A DNA stretch of 64,000 nt from Tanytarsus gracilentus (GCA_038502055.1 JAXRKN010000024.1:310001-374000); one strand, 5' to 3'; counted from the stretch's first letter, positions 32,804-45,556 are shown. Notes: generated by a model not told the origin, from the letters alone. Made by a program: numbers and translations.

Positions 32804-33622
32804 ATGAAGAAAACATTTTTAATTTTTTTATTGCTAAAATTGGCATCGAGTGCCGTTTACAATTATTGCAATCAAGAATATTGTTCGTCGACTGGATTCA
32901 GACACATAACTTGCGGATCAACTGGCGATTATTCGCCTTCATGTTCATGGGATGCAAACGTTGTTGAATTCACGAAGGCTGATCAGCGTAAAATTTTGAA
33001 TATTCACAACAATTAGAGAAACAAAATTGCGAGTGGAAATGAAGGTTTTAATGCTGCCGCACGAATGACAGCAATGGCAAGTTTTTAAACTCAAAAATTA
33101 CCGATTTAAATTTAATAATTTTTAATTACCTCAAAAAAATGGAACGATGATCTCGCCGACTATGCGGGCCTCAATGTTCGTCGCTGTAAATTTCAACACG
33201 ACTGTCACAACACACCTGAAATGAGATATTCGGGTCAGAATTTATTTTTCCAGGCCAAAACAGACATCTACGAGCACAACATTGCGGCATTCATCGAGAA
33301 GGCCATCGAAACGTGGTGGAACGAGAAAGAGGATGCAACTCAAGACAATATTGACAGTTGTTGCGGCGAACCAAATAAAATTCCACATTTTCTCACGATG
33401 ATTAATGAGAAGGCAAATAGAATTGGATGCGCACTCTCGCAGTATCAAGGTCCGAGAGGAAAAACGACTTACATTGTGTGCAATTATTCATCGACAATTA
33501 TTCAAAATCAGCGAGTGTACGAGAGTGGCGAGGTGGGGTCGAAGTGCAGCACGGGAACTCACAAAGAGTTTTATGCACTCTGCAGTGATGATGAGGAAGT
33601 CGAATGGAATAAAGTTGAATGA
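32804..33622 (+). pseudogene. CAP/antigen-5-like gene with two lesions
   Basis: Signal peptide MKKTFLIFLLLKLASSA, then NYCNQEYCSSTGFRHITC, ILNIHNN and RNKIASG, and in the second exon KWNDDLADYAGLNV, CHNT, GQNL and IVCNYSS: the CAP/SCP layout of insect antigen-5 proteins. Two breaks are visible. An in-frame TAG (33014-33016) falls inside the conserved HN-x-x-RNKIA element, and no AG acceptor precedes the second exon (about 33138-33622); the sequence there is CCTCAAAAAAATGG. The first exon ends with a GC-type donor, GCAAGT, near 33077. The remaining codons look intact, so the loss is recent, or it reflects sequence error or a polymorphism. CAP proteins are secreted and common in dipteran saliva and haemolymph. 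It is described only as broken. Confidence 0.8.
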
Positions 33623-34064
33623 AAAATTTGAATATTTTCAAGGGATGAATTTATTATTTTTAAGTGATAACTAAAATCAAGGGGTTGAAAACTCGTAAAT
33701 TAAATTTTTTGCGATTTATTTTCGTAATATTTAAAAAATTCATAAAAAAAATATTTAAATTCAAATATTTTAGTGTCCCTCAAAATACTTTTAAATATTT
33801 TCAAACCCATAAAATTTGTATTGAAAATAAATTTTACTTTCAAGTTTTGACATCTCAAAAAATTAGTTCATCGCTTTCAACACATTTCAGTTACTTAATT
33901 TCATAAATTGCTTAATTCTAATTTAGAGCTGGAATAAATTTGTATAAAAAGATGAACATCAATGATAAATGTTTCAGTTTAATTTTTTACTCAATTAAGT
34001 TCAGTAAAATTGTTAAAAAATTATTTTAAATAATTAAAAATTAATTTTATTAAAATAGTTTAAA

Positions 34065-35888
34065 ATGAGAAAGTTTTTAATATTTCTATCAATTTTTGTG
34101 ATAATTTCACTTTGCCTCGCTGAGGATGAAGACGAAGAGCCTTTAATTGTTGAAGAAGAACTTTCAGAGCCGTCCTTTATCGACTCAAATAACAAGCCTT
34201 CAAATAACAAAGAAAAATCTGAATATCAACACACTGAAAGCTTTGATGCCACAAAATGCACAATTGATCCGCCGCCAAACCTGATAGAACTCGAAACTTA
34301 CTATCAGTGGATGGACAAGCAAGAAAAAAGATGGAAAAATGCGGAAGAGAGAATGTGCAAGATGGTTCGAGTCATTCAAAATATGCGCGACATTGAGGAA
34401 CATAATGAGCGTTATCGGGCGGGCAAAGAATCATTTTCGAGGGCTTTGTGGGACGGATCTGATTTGACTTTTGAAGAGAAACAAGAAAAATATGCGTTGA
34501 AGGATGTCAAAGATTTCAAGTGGAGGTCAATGCCAGTTCCATCATTACCGTTTCCCGCTGCATTACCATCGGTTAATTACACAGCTTCAGGTCTTGTCAC
34601 AACTCCAGTTATTAATCAAGGCAATTGTGGCTCATGTTATGGTAACTTTATAATTTGACGATATTTTTTGAGTTTGTTATTTTTTTATAATTCAAAGCTT
34701 TTGCTGCGATTGTCGCTTTGGAGGGTCAAGTCAGAAAATGTGGAATTTCTAATGCAAAATTGTCGGAACAATCAATCGTTGACTGTGCGACTATTGGTGT
34801 TTGGGGATGCAGCAGTGGCAAGTATTTTATTTAAATCCTATTTTTTTTAATAAATCCATTTTTAATCCCATTTTTAAACACTCACAAAAAAAATTTTTTT
34901 ACACTCACAAAAAAATTTCTAAATTTTAAAACTTGTTTTTTGAGAAAATTTAAAAAAAGCAGATGTCAAAAAAGAGAAGAAAATTTTAAATTTTTTTAAA
35001 ATTATTTTAGGATGGCCATTTTGGTCTTATAGATGGATGATGTCCACTGGAATTATGACCAATGCTGTTTATCCATACACGGCAGTTAAAGGCAATTGCA
35101 ACTACAACTCGAGCAACATCATTGGATATGTTGATGGAGCGTTCAATTATGACACGAATGTTAATGAAACATTCTTGAGGTTTGCAAAATATAATTTTTG
35201 AATTTTTAATATTTTGAAATTTTCTTGAATTTTTAAAAATATTTTGAAATTTTAAATTTTTTTAACCTCTAAAACTGAAATTTTTATAAAATTTTAGAAT
35301 ATTTTTAGATTTTAAATTTTCTTAAAAAAACTTTTAAATTATTTTTAATTTTTAAAATATTAAAATTTTTTGAATTATAAAAAAATTTATTTTGAAATTT
35401 TCAGGCAAGCCGTTTCTGCCGTTGGACCCGTGGCTGTTGTCATGTGCGTTGAAAATTCACTTTATAGCTATTCTTCGGGTATTTTTAAAATGCCAACTTG
35501 TTGTACTGCGATTCATCACGCCGTGACTATTACTGGATATGGAACTGATCCGGTTGAAGGACCTTTCTGGATTGTGAGTTCAAATAAATAAATTAATTTT
35601 TTAAAAATATTCTAAAATAAATTTAATTTTAAATTTAGGTTAAAAACAGGTAAATTTGAAATAAATTATAATTGAATAATTAAAATTTTCATTGAAAATG
35701 ATTTAAAGTTGGGGCACTGGATGGGGAGAGCAGGTATGTATGAATTATTTGATTTATTTTTCACATTTTAATTTTAATATTTTTCTCAGGGTTTCTTCCG
35801 AATCGCAAGAGGCTCAAACATGTGCATTATTGAGTCGCAGTTCTCGTATCCATCAGTTCGAAAGCTTGATGGCACAAAATGTCCATAA
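34065..35888 (+). CDS. Papain-family (C1A) cysteine protease, 389 aa
   Basis: Seven exons (34065-34641, 34698-34817, 35011-35179, 35405-35573, 35639-35649, 35709-35733, 35790-35888) join in consistent phases. A signal peptide is followed by an acidic stretch and an I29-like propeptide (YYQWMDKQEKRWKNAEE). The mature enzyme has Gln185 and catalytic Cys191 in NQGNCGSCYAF (Tyr replaces the usual Trp), His327 in IHHAV and Asn348 in VKNSWGTGWGE, so it should be active. The second intron has a GC donor (GCAAGT). The fifth exon is only 11 nt, encoding VKN plus two bases. It is probably a lysosomal or secreted digestive cathepsin-like protease; the subgroup is uncertain. Confidence 0.9.
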
Positions 35889-35947
35889 ATACTTGAATTT
35901 TCAGACTGTAATTAATTCAAAATCTAAAATAAATTTTCAAATACAAA

Positions 35948-38900
35948 AAAATTATTTAAATAATTTTAATTCTTTTTTATTATTTTCATCTCGTCAATAA
36001 CAAAAAAAAATCTACACAGTCTGAACTTAGCGAAAGAAATTTGAATTAACATTTTACAATTCTCAGCTTGATAATTTTATGCCGGGAATTGATGGTTTAG
36101 TCGGTAGATTTTGTAATGCTGCAGCTTGTTCTCTCAACTCTCTTCGTCTTCGTTTGCTAGTTAGCTCATGACAGTCTTCAGATGTCGGTAGATCGGGTGG
36201 TGGAAGACTGTAAAATTAATTAATTAGTAAATGATTGATATAAAATAGAAAACTTACTTTTCAGGCTCGATATTTTTCAACCAAACACTCTTCAGTGCAT
36301 CTTCAGCTGTGATTCGTTTTTCAGGGTCGAGAGTTAACATTTTATCGAATAAATCTAAAGCTGAATCGGGCATGTATGCAAACTCTTCTCTCAATCGTCT
36401 TCGATATTGCTTTTTAGGTTGTAAAGAGTTGAAGTGAGGCAATTTGATGACATTCGGCCAAACAGCAGGTACTGGTGAACCACAAAGTCGAGAGATGATT
36501 TCTAATTGAATTGGTTCCGAGTTGCCTTGGAAGAGAGTCTTCTTTGCGAACAGTTCACCCAGAATACAACCAACTGACCAGATGTCTATCGATGGACCGT
36601 ATCTAGAATTATAAATTGTTACGTCTGAACTCTTCATTAACATTAAAGCTTACCTTTCTTCACCTAGCAGCAGTTCTGGTGGTCTGAACCAAAGTGTAAT
36701 GACTTTATTTGTGTAAGGACGTTCGCGATCTTCAGCATCACGTGCCAGTCCAAAATCAGCCAGTTTGACTTCACCTCTGCAAAAGATTTGTTATTAATTT
36801 TATATTAATGATCTCAACCTTCAACTCACTTGTTATTCATGAGAATATTACTGCCTTTGATGTCGCGATGAAGGAAATTCTTCTCGTGACAATATTTGAG
36901 CGCTCGAAGCAATTGTTTCATAATTGATGCAATATGAATTTCTTTAAACTCTACTTGTTCATTCTCCAGTAAGCCCATGAGGTCATGTTCCATGTACTCA
37001 AAGACGAGATAAAAGGCACCGCGGTCTTTACAAAAGTCAATAGCTTCCTGCTTGTCGGTGACAATTTCACGAAGCTTTACAATATTTTTGTGATTGAGTT
37101 GTCGAAGAATTTTAATCTCGCGAACTGCTGTTATAGGAAAACCTTCTTTTTCGTTCTCAAGTCGAACTTTCTTGAGTGCAACAACTTCTTTTGCATTGAG
37201 TTCTCTCGCTTTATAAACTTGTCCATAAGTTCCTTCTCCAATTTGAGCCATGATCTCGAATGCTTCGACACATCTTCCGCCCCATTCACAATTTGCTCCA
37301 CTTTCATCGTCTTGAACTCTGGATGGTCTTCGATTGATTATTTTAGGTCGCTTTGTTTTTGCTTTCATGATTTTTTGTGCCATCAATACTTCATCATCGT
37401 CGCTTAGCTCTTCTGTTCCAGCAATTGTCGGTGGCATTGGCAATTCAGTTAGTTTTACTTTCTTCGATATTATTGAACCAGTTGTAGGGAGAGGAGGCGG
37501 CTCTTTTGGTGGTGATGGTGTGATTACATCATTGGGGATTATTACACCCGGCGGCATTGGCAGCTCAGTTACTTTTATCACAGCAACAGACTTTTCGATG
37601 GGTGGAAGTGGCGGCAATGGCGGCTGGACGAGTTTATTATTATTTTCCAACTCGCTCGTATTTTGAAGTCCATTCGGTGGAGGAACTGGAATGTCCTTGA
37701 GATCACCGTTTGTGGATGATTTTGAATTTTCTGTCTTTGTTGCTGCCGCCTCAATATTTGTCGTAGCTTTTTCGAGAAGAATTTCTTTGAGAACTTTATC
37801 GCGCTTATGTTTGCTTCCTTTGACGAGTTCCGCAAACAGCGATGTGTCATTGATGTTGATTGATTTTTTGGGCATGACTTTTGCCAGCAGTGAGGGTGAT
37901 GGTGAACGTGAGCGTTGAAGCGGTGAAGGACTCCGATGATACCTTTGAGGCGTACGAGAGCGATGCCTTCTCTTTCTTGGCGGCGTTGACGATGACCTAA
38001 AATTAAATTTATTCTAATAATTCTTATACATTCAAGTTATTCGAACTCACCTTGATCTTCTTCTTCTGTCGTGTCTTTTTCTACTGCTATTACTATTATA
38101 GGGTGATAATCTCTCTCGATCTCGACGTCTTCGACTCGATTCATAATCATCACGACTTCTAGATCGTTTGCGATAAGATGAAGACCGTTCTTGAGATGGA
38201 TGACGCTTTCTAGTTGTACCTTTTTGAGATGTAGCTGAGGAGTTAAAAAAATTAATCTTAAAAATATAAAAATATTCTAGATATTCTTACTCGATGACAG
38301 TGATGAATGTCTACCTGACACTAAACCGCTCATACGCTCATCGATTCTCTTGTGAGGTATTGGAGGTGTATGTGGTGATCGATAGTCATTTCGCTTACTT
38401 GTTCCAGCTTCGTCCGAGAGAGGACTTTCAGGCGTGGCATTAATGGATGGCGTTCCACGCGATATTGGTGTGTAGCCGCCTTCAATTTTTCTTTTTGGTG
38501 TATACGAGATTTGGTCTAGAGGTGGAGTAAAACCGTCATCCTGTTTCTTGACATTGTCCACCTCATCCAGAATTGTATCGTCCTCTGAAATTTCTTCAAT
38601 CGAATCACTGGACTTTCGCCTCTTTTTCCTCTTTTTAGACTTCTTTAGTTTCTTCGATTTCTTCTTCTGCTTTTTACGTTTCTTACTCGATGTCGCATCA
38701 CTATAGGACTCACTAAATCCATCACCATCCATCATCTTCTCGAGCTCATCATCATCGTCATCAATGGGCTCGTAAATATTATTATTGTTGCCAATTGTTG
38801 AAATTTCATCGTCACTAACTATTGACAGACCATCAGATGGCAATTCACCTGCTTCTGGCGCAGACAGTTCATTGCTCGACACATCCGAGTATCTAAAAGT

Positions 38901-39425
38901 GGAATCCGATAAGAAATTGAAATCAATTTTAATTAGAGATAAAACTCACTCTACAAGTCGCTGAGAATGTTGCGGTGAACATTTTGAGGGTTTTCTCGAC
39001 TTCTTCGAGTGTTTTGATGACCGTTCCATTGTTGTTATTTTCAAAGTACTTAGAGTTTCTTAAAACCTGATAGTTTGGTACATTACAACAATGTGGAGAG
39101 CACAGCAACAACAACAAATCTTATTTTGTTTAATTTTTTCCAATTTTCAATCACTGGATCTCGATTGTTGATCACTTTTGCACTCACTTTCACTCACTTC
39201 ACACTTTAACTTCATTATTGTCACTCAAACTTGAGTAAAATTAACTTAATCACACTTTTCGCTTTGCAATGACTCGAAAATTTTTTCTTTCCACTAAATT
39301 TTAATCGAAATTTATCAATTTAATGGCAATGTAATGAAATAATGCTTCTAGAAGCGACTCAATCTAAAGACTTTTCATGCGAAATTATCAAATTTATTAA
39401 CATTTCAGTTTAAATCTCTCAAAAT
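35948..39425. repeat. Segmental duplication, left unit (Cdk12 gene)
   Basis: About 3.48 kb including the whole gene, introns, 3' flank and about 400 bp upstream matches 39828-43365 nearly base for base. The left border lies next to the 3' end of the cysteine protease gene; the right border is the run AAATCTCTCAAAATT, after which the copies diverge. Confidence 0.9.
36063..39029 (-). CDS. Cdk12: Cyclin-dependent kinase 12, copy 1
   Basis: Seven exons (38950-39029, 38291-38892, 38051-38234, 36830-37996, 36654-36776, 36258-36602, 36063-36207) give 881 aa. The N-terminus is Ser/Lys/Arg-rich with KKRKKQKKKSKK tracts and an RS domain, followed by a Pro-rich region. The kinase (about residues 535-830) has GEGTYGQVYKA, the Cdk12/13 cyclin-binding helix PITAVRE, HRDIKGSN, DFGLA and LWFRPPELLLGEERYG, then PPPDLPTSEDCHEL. 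Cdk12 with cyclin K phosphorylates the RNA polymerase II C-terminal domain at Ser2 and supports transcription elongation and splicing. Relative to copy 2 it lacks about 69 bp at the 3' end, so it stops at KLSS. No disabling change was seen. Confidence 0.95.
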
Positions 39426-39827
39426 TTAAAATTTTCATGAGCAATCTGCGTGAAATTTCAATCTGCTGCCGAATTGAAAAAAAACGTAAATATTTACATT
39501 TTATTTGCAGTATAAATTTCGAATCTCATTAAAATTGTCGAAATACGTTAATTCTAGCGTCAAATCTATAAATTTGTATGAAGCTCTTTAACGCCATCTA
39601 TTGGAGATCACAAACTCTAACGATAAATTCGTCGAAAATAATTCAAATTTGTTGAACAACCATGCGGTTTTCTAACTTCATGGGCGATGAGCGAAATCAA
39701 AATGGACGAAAAATTTCAAAAATTTTAAAAATCTTGGATGTTAAATTTTGAACATTTTAATGCTTAGAAAATATTTTAAATATGTTTAATTTAAATTTTA
39801 ATTCATCAAACTGTAAAAATGTAAAAA

Positions 39828-42800
39828 ATTATTTAAATAATTTTAATTCTTTTTTATTATTTTCATCTCGTCAATAACAAAAAAATTCTACACAGTCTGA
39901 ACTTAGCGAAAGAAATTTGAATTAACATTTTACAATTCTCAGCTTCGAAATAACTAATTGCATAATTAACTGAATCGATTGAGCTTAAGGCGGTCCAAGA
40001 TCGATATTTGATAATTTTATGCCGGGAATTGATGGTTTAGTCGGTAGATTTTGTAATGCTGCAGCTTGTTCTCTCAACTCTCTTCGTCTTCGTTTGCTAG
40101 TTAGCTCATGACAGTCTTCAGATGTCGGTAGATCGGGTGGTGGAAGACTGTAAAGTCAATTAATTAGTAAATGATTGATATAAAATAGAAAACTTACTTT
40201 TCAGGCTCGATATTTTTCAACCAAACACTCTTCAGTGCATCTTCAGCTGTGATTCGTTTTTCAGGGTCGAGAGTTAACATTTTATCGAATAAATCTAAAG
40301 CTGAATCGGGCATGTATGCAAACTCTTCTCTCAATCGTCTTCGATATTGCTTTTTAGGTTGTAAAGAGTTGAAGTGAGGCAATTTGATGACATTCGGCCA
40401 AACAGCAGGTACTGGTGAACCACAAAGTCGAGAGATGATTTCTAATTGAATTGGCTCCGAGTTGCCTTGGAAGAGAGTTTTCTTTGCAAACAGTTCACCC
40501 AGAATACAACCAACTGACCAGATGTCTATCGACGGACCGTATCTGGAATTACAAATTGTTAAATCTGAACTCTTCATAAACATTAAAGCTCACCTTTCTT
40601 CACCTAGCAGCAGTTCTGGTGGTCTGAACCAAAGTGTAATGACTTTATTTGTGTAAGGACGTTCGCGATCTTCAGCATCACGTGCCAGTCCAAAATCAGC
40701 CAGTTTGACTTCACCTCTGCAAAAGATTTGTTATTAATTTTATATTAATGATCTCAACCTTCAACTCACTTGTTATTCATGAGAATATTACTGCCTTTGA
40801 TGTCGCGATGAAGGAAATTCTTCTCGTGACAATATTTGAGCGCTCGAAGCAATTGTTTCATAATTGATGCAATATGAATTTCTTTAAACTCTACTTGTTC
40901 ATTCTCCAGTAAGCCCATGAGGTCATGTTCCATGTACTCAAAGACGAGATAAAAGGCACCGCGGTCTTTACAAAAGTCAATAGCTTCCTGCTTGTCGGTG
41001 ACAATTTCACGAAGCTTTACAATATTTTTGTGATTGAGTTGTCGAAGAATTTTAATCTCGCGAACTGCTGTAATAGGAAAACCTTCTTTTTCATTCTCAA
41101 GTCGAACTTTCTTGAGTGCAACAACTTCTTTTGCATTGAGTTCTCTCGCTTTATAAACCTGTCCATAAGTTCCTTCTCCAATTTGAGCCATGATCTCGAA
41201 TGCTTCAACGCATCTTCCGCCCCATTCACAATTTGCTCCACTTTCATCGTCTTGAACTCTGGATGGTCTTCGATTGATTATTTTAGGTCGCTTTGTTTTT
41301 GCTTTCATGATTTTTTGTGCCATCAATACTTCATCATCATCGCTTAGCTCTTCTGTTCCAGCAATTGTTGGTGGCATTGGCAATTCAGTTAGTTTTACTT
41401 TCTTTGATATCATTGAACCAGTTGTAGGGAGAGGAGGCGGCTCTTTTGGTGGTGATGGTGTGATTACATCATTGGGGATTATTACACCCGGCGGCATTGG
41501 CAGCTCAGTTACTTTTATCACAGCAACAGACTTTTCGACGGGTGGAAGTGGCGGCAATGGCGGCTGGACGACTTTATTATTATTTTCCAACTCGCTCGTG
41601 TTTTGAAGTCCATTCGGTGGAGGAACTGGAATGTCCTTGAGATCACCGTTTGTGGATGATTTTGAATTTTCTGTCTTTGTTGCTGCCGCCTCAATATTTG
41701 TCGTAGCTTTTTCGAGAAGAATTTCTTTGAGAACTTTATCGCGCTTATGTTTGCTTCCTTTGACGAGTTCCGCAAATAGCGATGTGTCATTGATGTTGAT
41801 TGATTTTTTGGGCATGACTTTTGCCAGCAGTGAGGGTGATGGTGAACGTGAGCGTTGAAGCGGTGAAGGACTCCGATGATACCTTTGAGGCGTACGAGAG
41901 CGATGCCTTCTCTTTCTTGGCGGCGTTGACGATGACCTAAAATTAAATTTATTTAACAATTCTAATATATTTAAGTTATTCGAACTCACCTTGATCTTCT
42001 CCTTCTGTCGTGTCTTTTTCTACTGCTATTACTATTATAGGGTGATAATCTCTCTCGATCACGACGTCTTCGACTCGATTCATAATCATCACGACTTCTA
42101 GATCGTTTGCGATAAGATGAAGACCGTTCTTGAGATGGATGTCGCTTTCTACTTGTACCTTTTTGAGATGTAGCTGAAGAGTTAAAAAAATTAATCTTAA
42201 AAATATAAAAATATTCTAGATATTCTTACTCGATGACAGTGATGAATGTCTACCTGACACTAAACCGCTCATACGCTCATCGATTCTCTTGTGAGGTATT
42301 GGAGGTGTATGTGGTGATCGATAGTCATTTCGCTTACTTGTTCCAGCTTCGTCCGAGAGAGGACTTTCAGGCGTGGCATTAATGGATGGCGTTCCACGCG
42401 ATATTGGTGTGTAGCCGCCTTCAATTTTTCTTTTTGGTGTATACGAGATTTGGTCCAGGGGTGGAGTGAAACCGTCATCTTGCTTCTTGACATTGTCCAC
42501 CTCATCCAGTATTGTATCGTCCTCTGAAATTTCTTCAATCGAATCACTGGACTTTCGTCTCTTTTTCCTCTTTTTAGACTTTTTCAATTTCTTCGATTTC
42601 TTCTTCTGCTTTTTACGTTTCTTACTCGATGTTGCATCACTATAAGACTCACTAAATCCATCGCCATCCATCATCTTCTCGAGCTCATCATCATCGTCAT
42701 CAATGGGCTCGTAAATATTATTATTGTTGCCAATTGTTGAAATTTCATCGTCACTAACTATTGACAGACCATCAGATGGCAATTCACCTGCTTCTGGCGC

Positions 42801-43365
42801 AGACAGTTCATTGCTCGACACATCCGAGTATCTAAAAGTGGAATCCGATAAGAAATTGAAATCAATTTTAATTAGAGATAAAACTCACTCTACAAGTCGC
42901 TGAGAATGTTGCGGTGAACATTTTGAGGGTTTTCTCGACTTCTTCGAGTGTTTTGATGACCGTTCCATTGTTGTTATTTTCAAAGTACTTAGAGTTTCTT
43001 AAAACCTGATAGTTTGGGACATTACAAGAATGTGGAGAGCACAGCAACAACAACAAATCTTATTTTGTTTAATTTTTTCCAATTTTCAATCACTGGATCT
43101 TGATTGTTGATCACTTTTGCACTCACTTTCACTCACTTCACACTTTAACTTCATTATTGTCACTCAAACTTGAGTAAAATTAACTTAATCACACTTTTCG
43201 CTTTGCAATGACTCGAAAATTTTTTCTTTCCACTAAATTTTAATCGAAATTTATCAATTTAATGGCAATGTAATGAAATAATGCTTCTAGAAGCGACTCA
43301 ATCTAAAGACTTTTCATGCGAAATTATCAAATTTATTAACATTTCAGTTTAAATCTCTCAAAATT
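39828..43365. repeat. Segmental duplication, right unit (Cdk12 gene)
   Basis: Direct tandem partner of 35948-39425, separated by about 400 bp of spacer (39426-39827). Introns and flanks are as conserved as exons, so the duplication is young or has been homogenised. A 69-bp block at 39943-40011 is absent from the left unit. Confidence 0.9.
39985..42968 (-). CDS. Cdk12: Cyclin-dependent kinase 12, copy 2
   Basis: Seven exons (42889-42968, 42230-42831, 41990-42173, 40770-41936, 40594-40716, 40198-40542, 39985-40147) give 887 aa. All kinase motifs named for copy 1 are intact. Differences are few: for example NNKVVQPP and PPVEKS against NNKLVQPP and PPIEKS, and changes in the RS domain. The C-terminus reads KLSNIDLGPP here, probably the ancestral end. 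It has the same presumed role as copy 1, a cyclin K-dependent CTD kinase. Both promoters are included in the duplicated block, so both genes may be expressed. An uncollapsed haplotype in the assembly is the main alternative to a true tandem pair. Confidence 0.95.
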
Positions 43366-43974
43366 GAAATTTTTTATTTGAGGTGTAAACATGAGTACGA
43401 GTCGTATCAATCTGAAGAGCGAAAAAAAGTTGTTCTAAATTTTTATGTGGAGTTTTTGAACTTGTATGAGGATAATTTTACCTGAGTCAAAGTAAAACTT
43501 TTTTTATTTATATATAAATTCTGTTAAAGTATTTTAGAGAAAAATATTTAATTAAATTTTTTCGATTGTTAATTCAAATTTAAGAAGTTTATATATAAAA
43601 ATAATTTTTTTTAGATAAAAATCTTCAATTGATGCGCCTTGACGTGAAAATTAAATCATTTGATGGTTTTTTGCATTGTAACGGTCTTAAAATTTTTAAA
43701 TAAAGAGTCGAGGGGTTCGCAAATCAAAATTTGTTAAATTAATTTGAATATTTTTTGACAGTTGACAATTTTGGTGAAATTATTGAGAAAAATATTGAAA
43801 ACATGAATAATTTCTACCTGACGCAAAAAAAAATTTAAAACCTAAAATTGGTGTTTGAAATTTTAAAATGATAAAATTAAAGTAAAACTTCTAAAATATT
43901 TTTTCAATCTACTTTATTTACTATTGAACTGATTTAACTACATTTTGTGACTATGATTCATCATAAACTGCTGT
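42969..43974. other. Spacer between Cdk12 copy 2 and the receptor cluster
   Basis: The first 400 bp are the duplicated Cdk12 upstream region. The remainder is AT-rich; no coding exon, repeat array or element ends were recognised. Confidence 0.5.
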
Positions 43975-45312
43975 TTACGGCTCATACAATCCCATCAAGA
44001 CTGAATAATAAGATCGAGCAGTTTCTAAAATCCAGTAAAAAGTTTCCATTGAAACGCCAAAGAATTTCCACGCTGTCAGTTGTTGACCTTCTTGAGCTTT
44101 TATCATCACAATCAAAATGAGCTTTCGAAACTTTAAATCTGACTCGTACCAAGGTGTGTTGTAGGCGGCAAATGCGACCGATGATGATGAACTGGGAAAA
44201 TTTATAAATTAAATTAATTTAAATTTAAAATTCCAAATTTTTACTCAGTTAGTTTTTGAGCCAGATGACAGTGGATGAAAGCAGTGATAAAGCAAGTAAA
44301 AGCTCCGCCAACAAAGCGAACTGCCAAATGAAAAGTGAGTCCAGTCTGCAAAAAAATAATTCAAATTCTAAATTTAATTTTATTTATTAAAATTTACGGC
44401 AGCCAAAAACGCGAAAGCGCATGTTGCAAAAACGAAAACCAAAACCAAGGCCAGAAGCAGTGGAGCAAAAATTCTCTCCAACTTTTGTGTGACTTCAATC
44501 AACTGCTGATGAATTTTGATTAATTTTTTCAACTCTTCAGCTTCTTCGACTTTGCTGATTTTCTTCGCCAAAATGTCGAATTCCATCGAGGTGATCATCA
44601 TCAAGCCAGCGTAGAGTAAATCAGTGGAAACGTACATGAGGGTAGCAAATAATCCCATGTAAAGGATAACAATATAAACCAGCCAATAACCAAGCGGACT
44701 CGAGTCCATCGACGGAAAAAACGAAACAATCCAAACCTTTTCCCACTCAGTTGTGCAACCAACAATTTCACCATAAATTTTTAACTGAATCGGTAAAGTC
44801 ATGAACATGATAGCGAATGAATAAATGACAACCACAGCAATGCCCGAAATCACTTTCAACTCTTTTAAATATTTTCGAACACCAAAAATTTTCTGATCCA
44901 AACTCAAATGCGGAAAATTCTCGTCGAGTTTTTCAATCACTTCCAAAATTAAATTCCGATTAAACGAAATAACGTTGAAAGTTTTCGCCAAGACACCACA
45001 AATCACGGCCACATAAGTGAAAAGTTCCATGAGAACCACGAACGACTGCGAAAGTCCGTCAAACATAAAAATTGACGCGAACGAAATGATCAAAAGCAAA
45101 AGCTCAAGAACTTGATTGGCGATGAAGTGAATTTTACGAAATTTATCGCCTCGAAGCTCAACGCGACGCAAAAACGACAATCCGTAAAATTCAAAGAACT
45201 TTTCACACTTGAAAAAATCCTTCAAAGAAATCAAAAAATCAACGCTGCGATTTTGAAATTTTTGAGCAATTTTTTGCTTTAAACTTGAGAAAAATTTCGA
45301 AACTTTTTCCAT
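43975..45312 (-). CDS. Odorant receptor (7tm_6) 1 of 5
   Basis: Three exons (44398-45312, 44245-44345, 43975-44191) give 410 aa. The start MEKVSKFFSSLKQKI is shared by the next two paralogues, so it is preferred over an upstream in-frame ATG at 45426. Seven hydrophobic segments are visible. The C-terminal exon has the OR signature AFAAYNTPWYESDLKFRKL...QLTAWKFFGVSMETFYWIL...SYYSVL. Insect ORs have seven helices with the N-terminus inside and form ligand-gated cation channels with Orco; the C-terminal helix is the main contact. Its closest relative is the fifth receptor of the cluster (shared LPIQLKIYG, EWEK and SMDSSPLGYW), not its neighbour. Confidence 0.9.
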
Positions 45313-45556
45313 TTTCGATTTGATTGATTGACAGCTCGGGAATGACTGAAAGTAAAATTTAGCAAAACACGCAAAGTTTTTTTTTAGAAAATTGCCATAA
45401 TTTGCAACACTCAAACAGTTTTGCATAAAAATGAGTTTTAAAATCGTAATTGGATCATTTTTAATTTAAAACATTTTGAGTGCAAAAAATGCAACTTGAA
45501 ATTGAAAATTTTAATTTATTTCAAGCGTAAAATAATAAAATATAAGTTTCATCACT

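Noticed and set aside
37334..37666. Gly/Ser-rich frame antisense to Cdk12 (also 41274-41606)
   Set aside because: It is the complement of the Pro-rich linker of Cdk12, duplicated with the gene.
45313..45426. N-terminal extension of the first odorant receptor
   Set aside because: The upstream ATG adds 38 residues absent from paralogues, which all start at the MEKV- or MGNF-type position.
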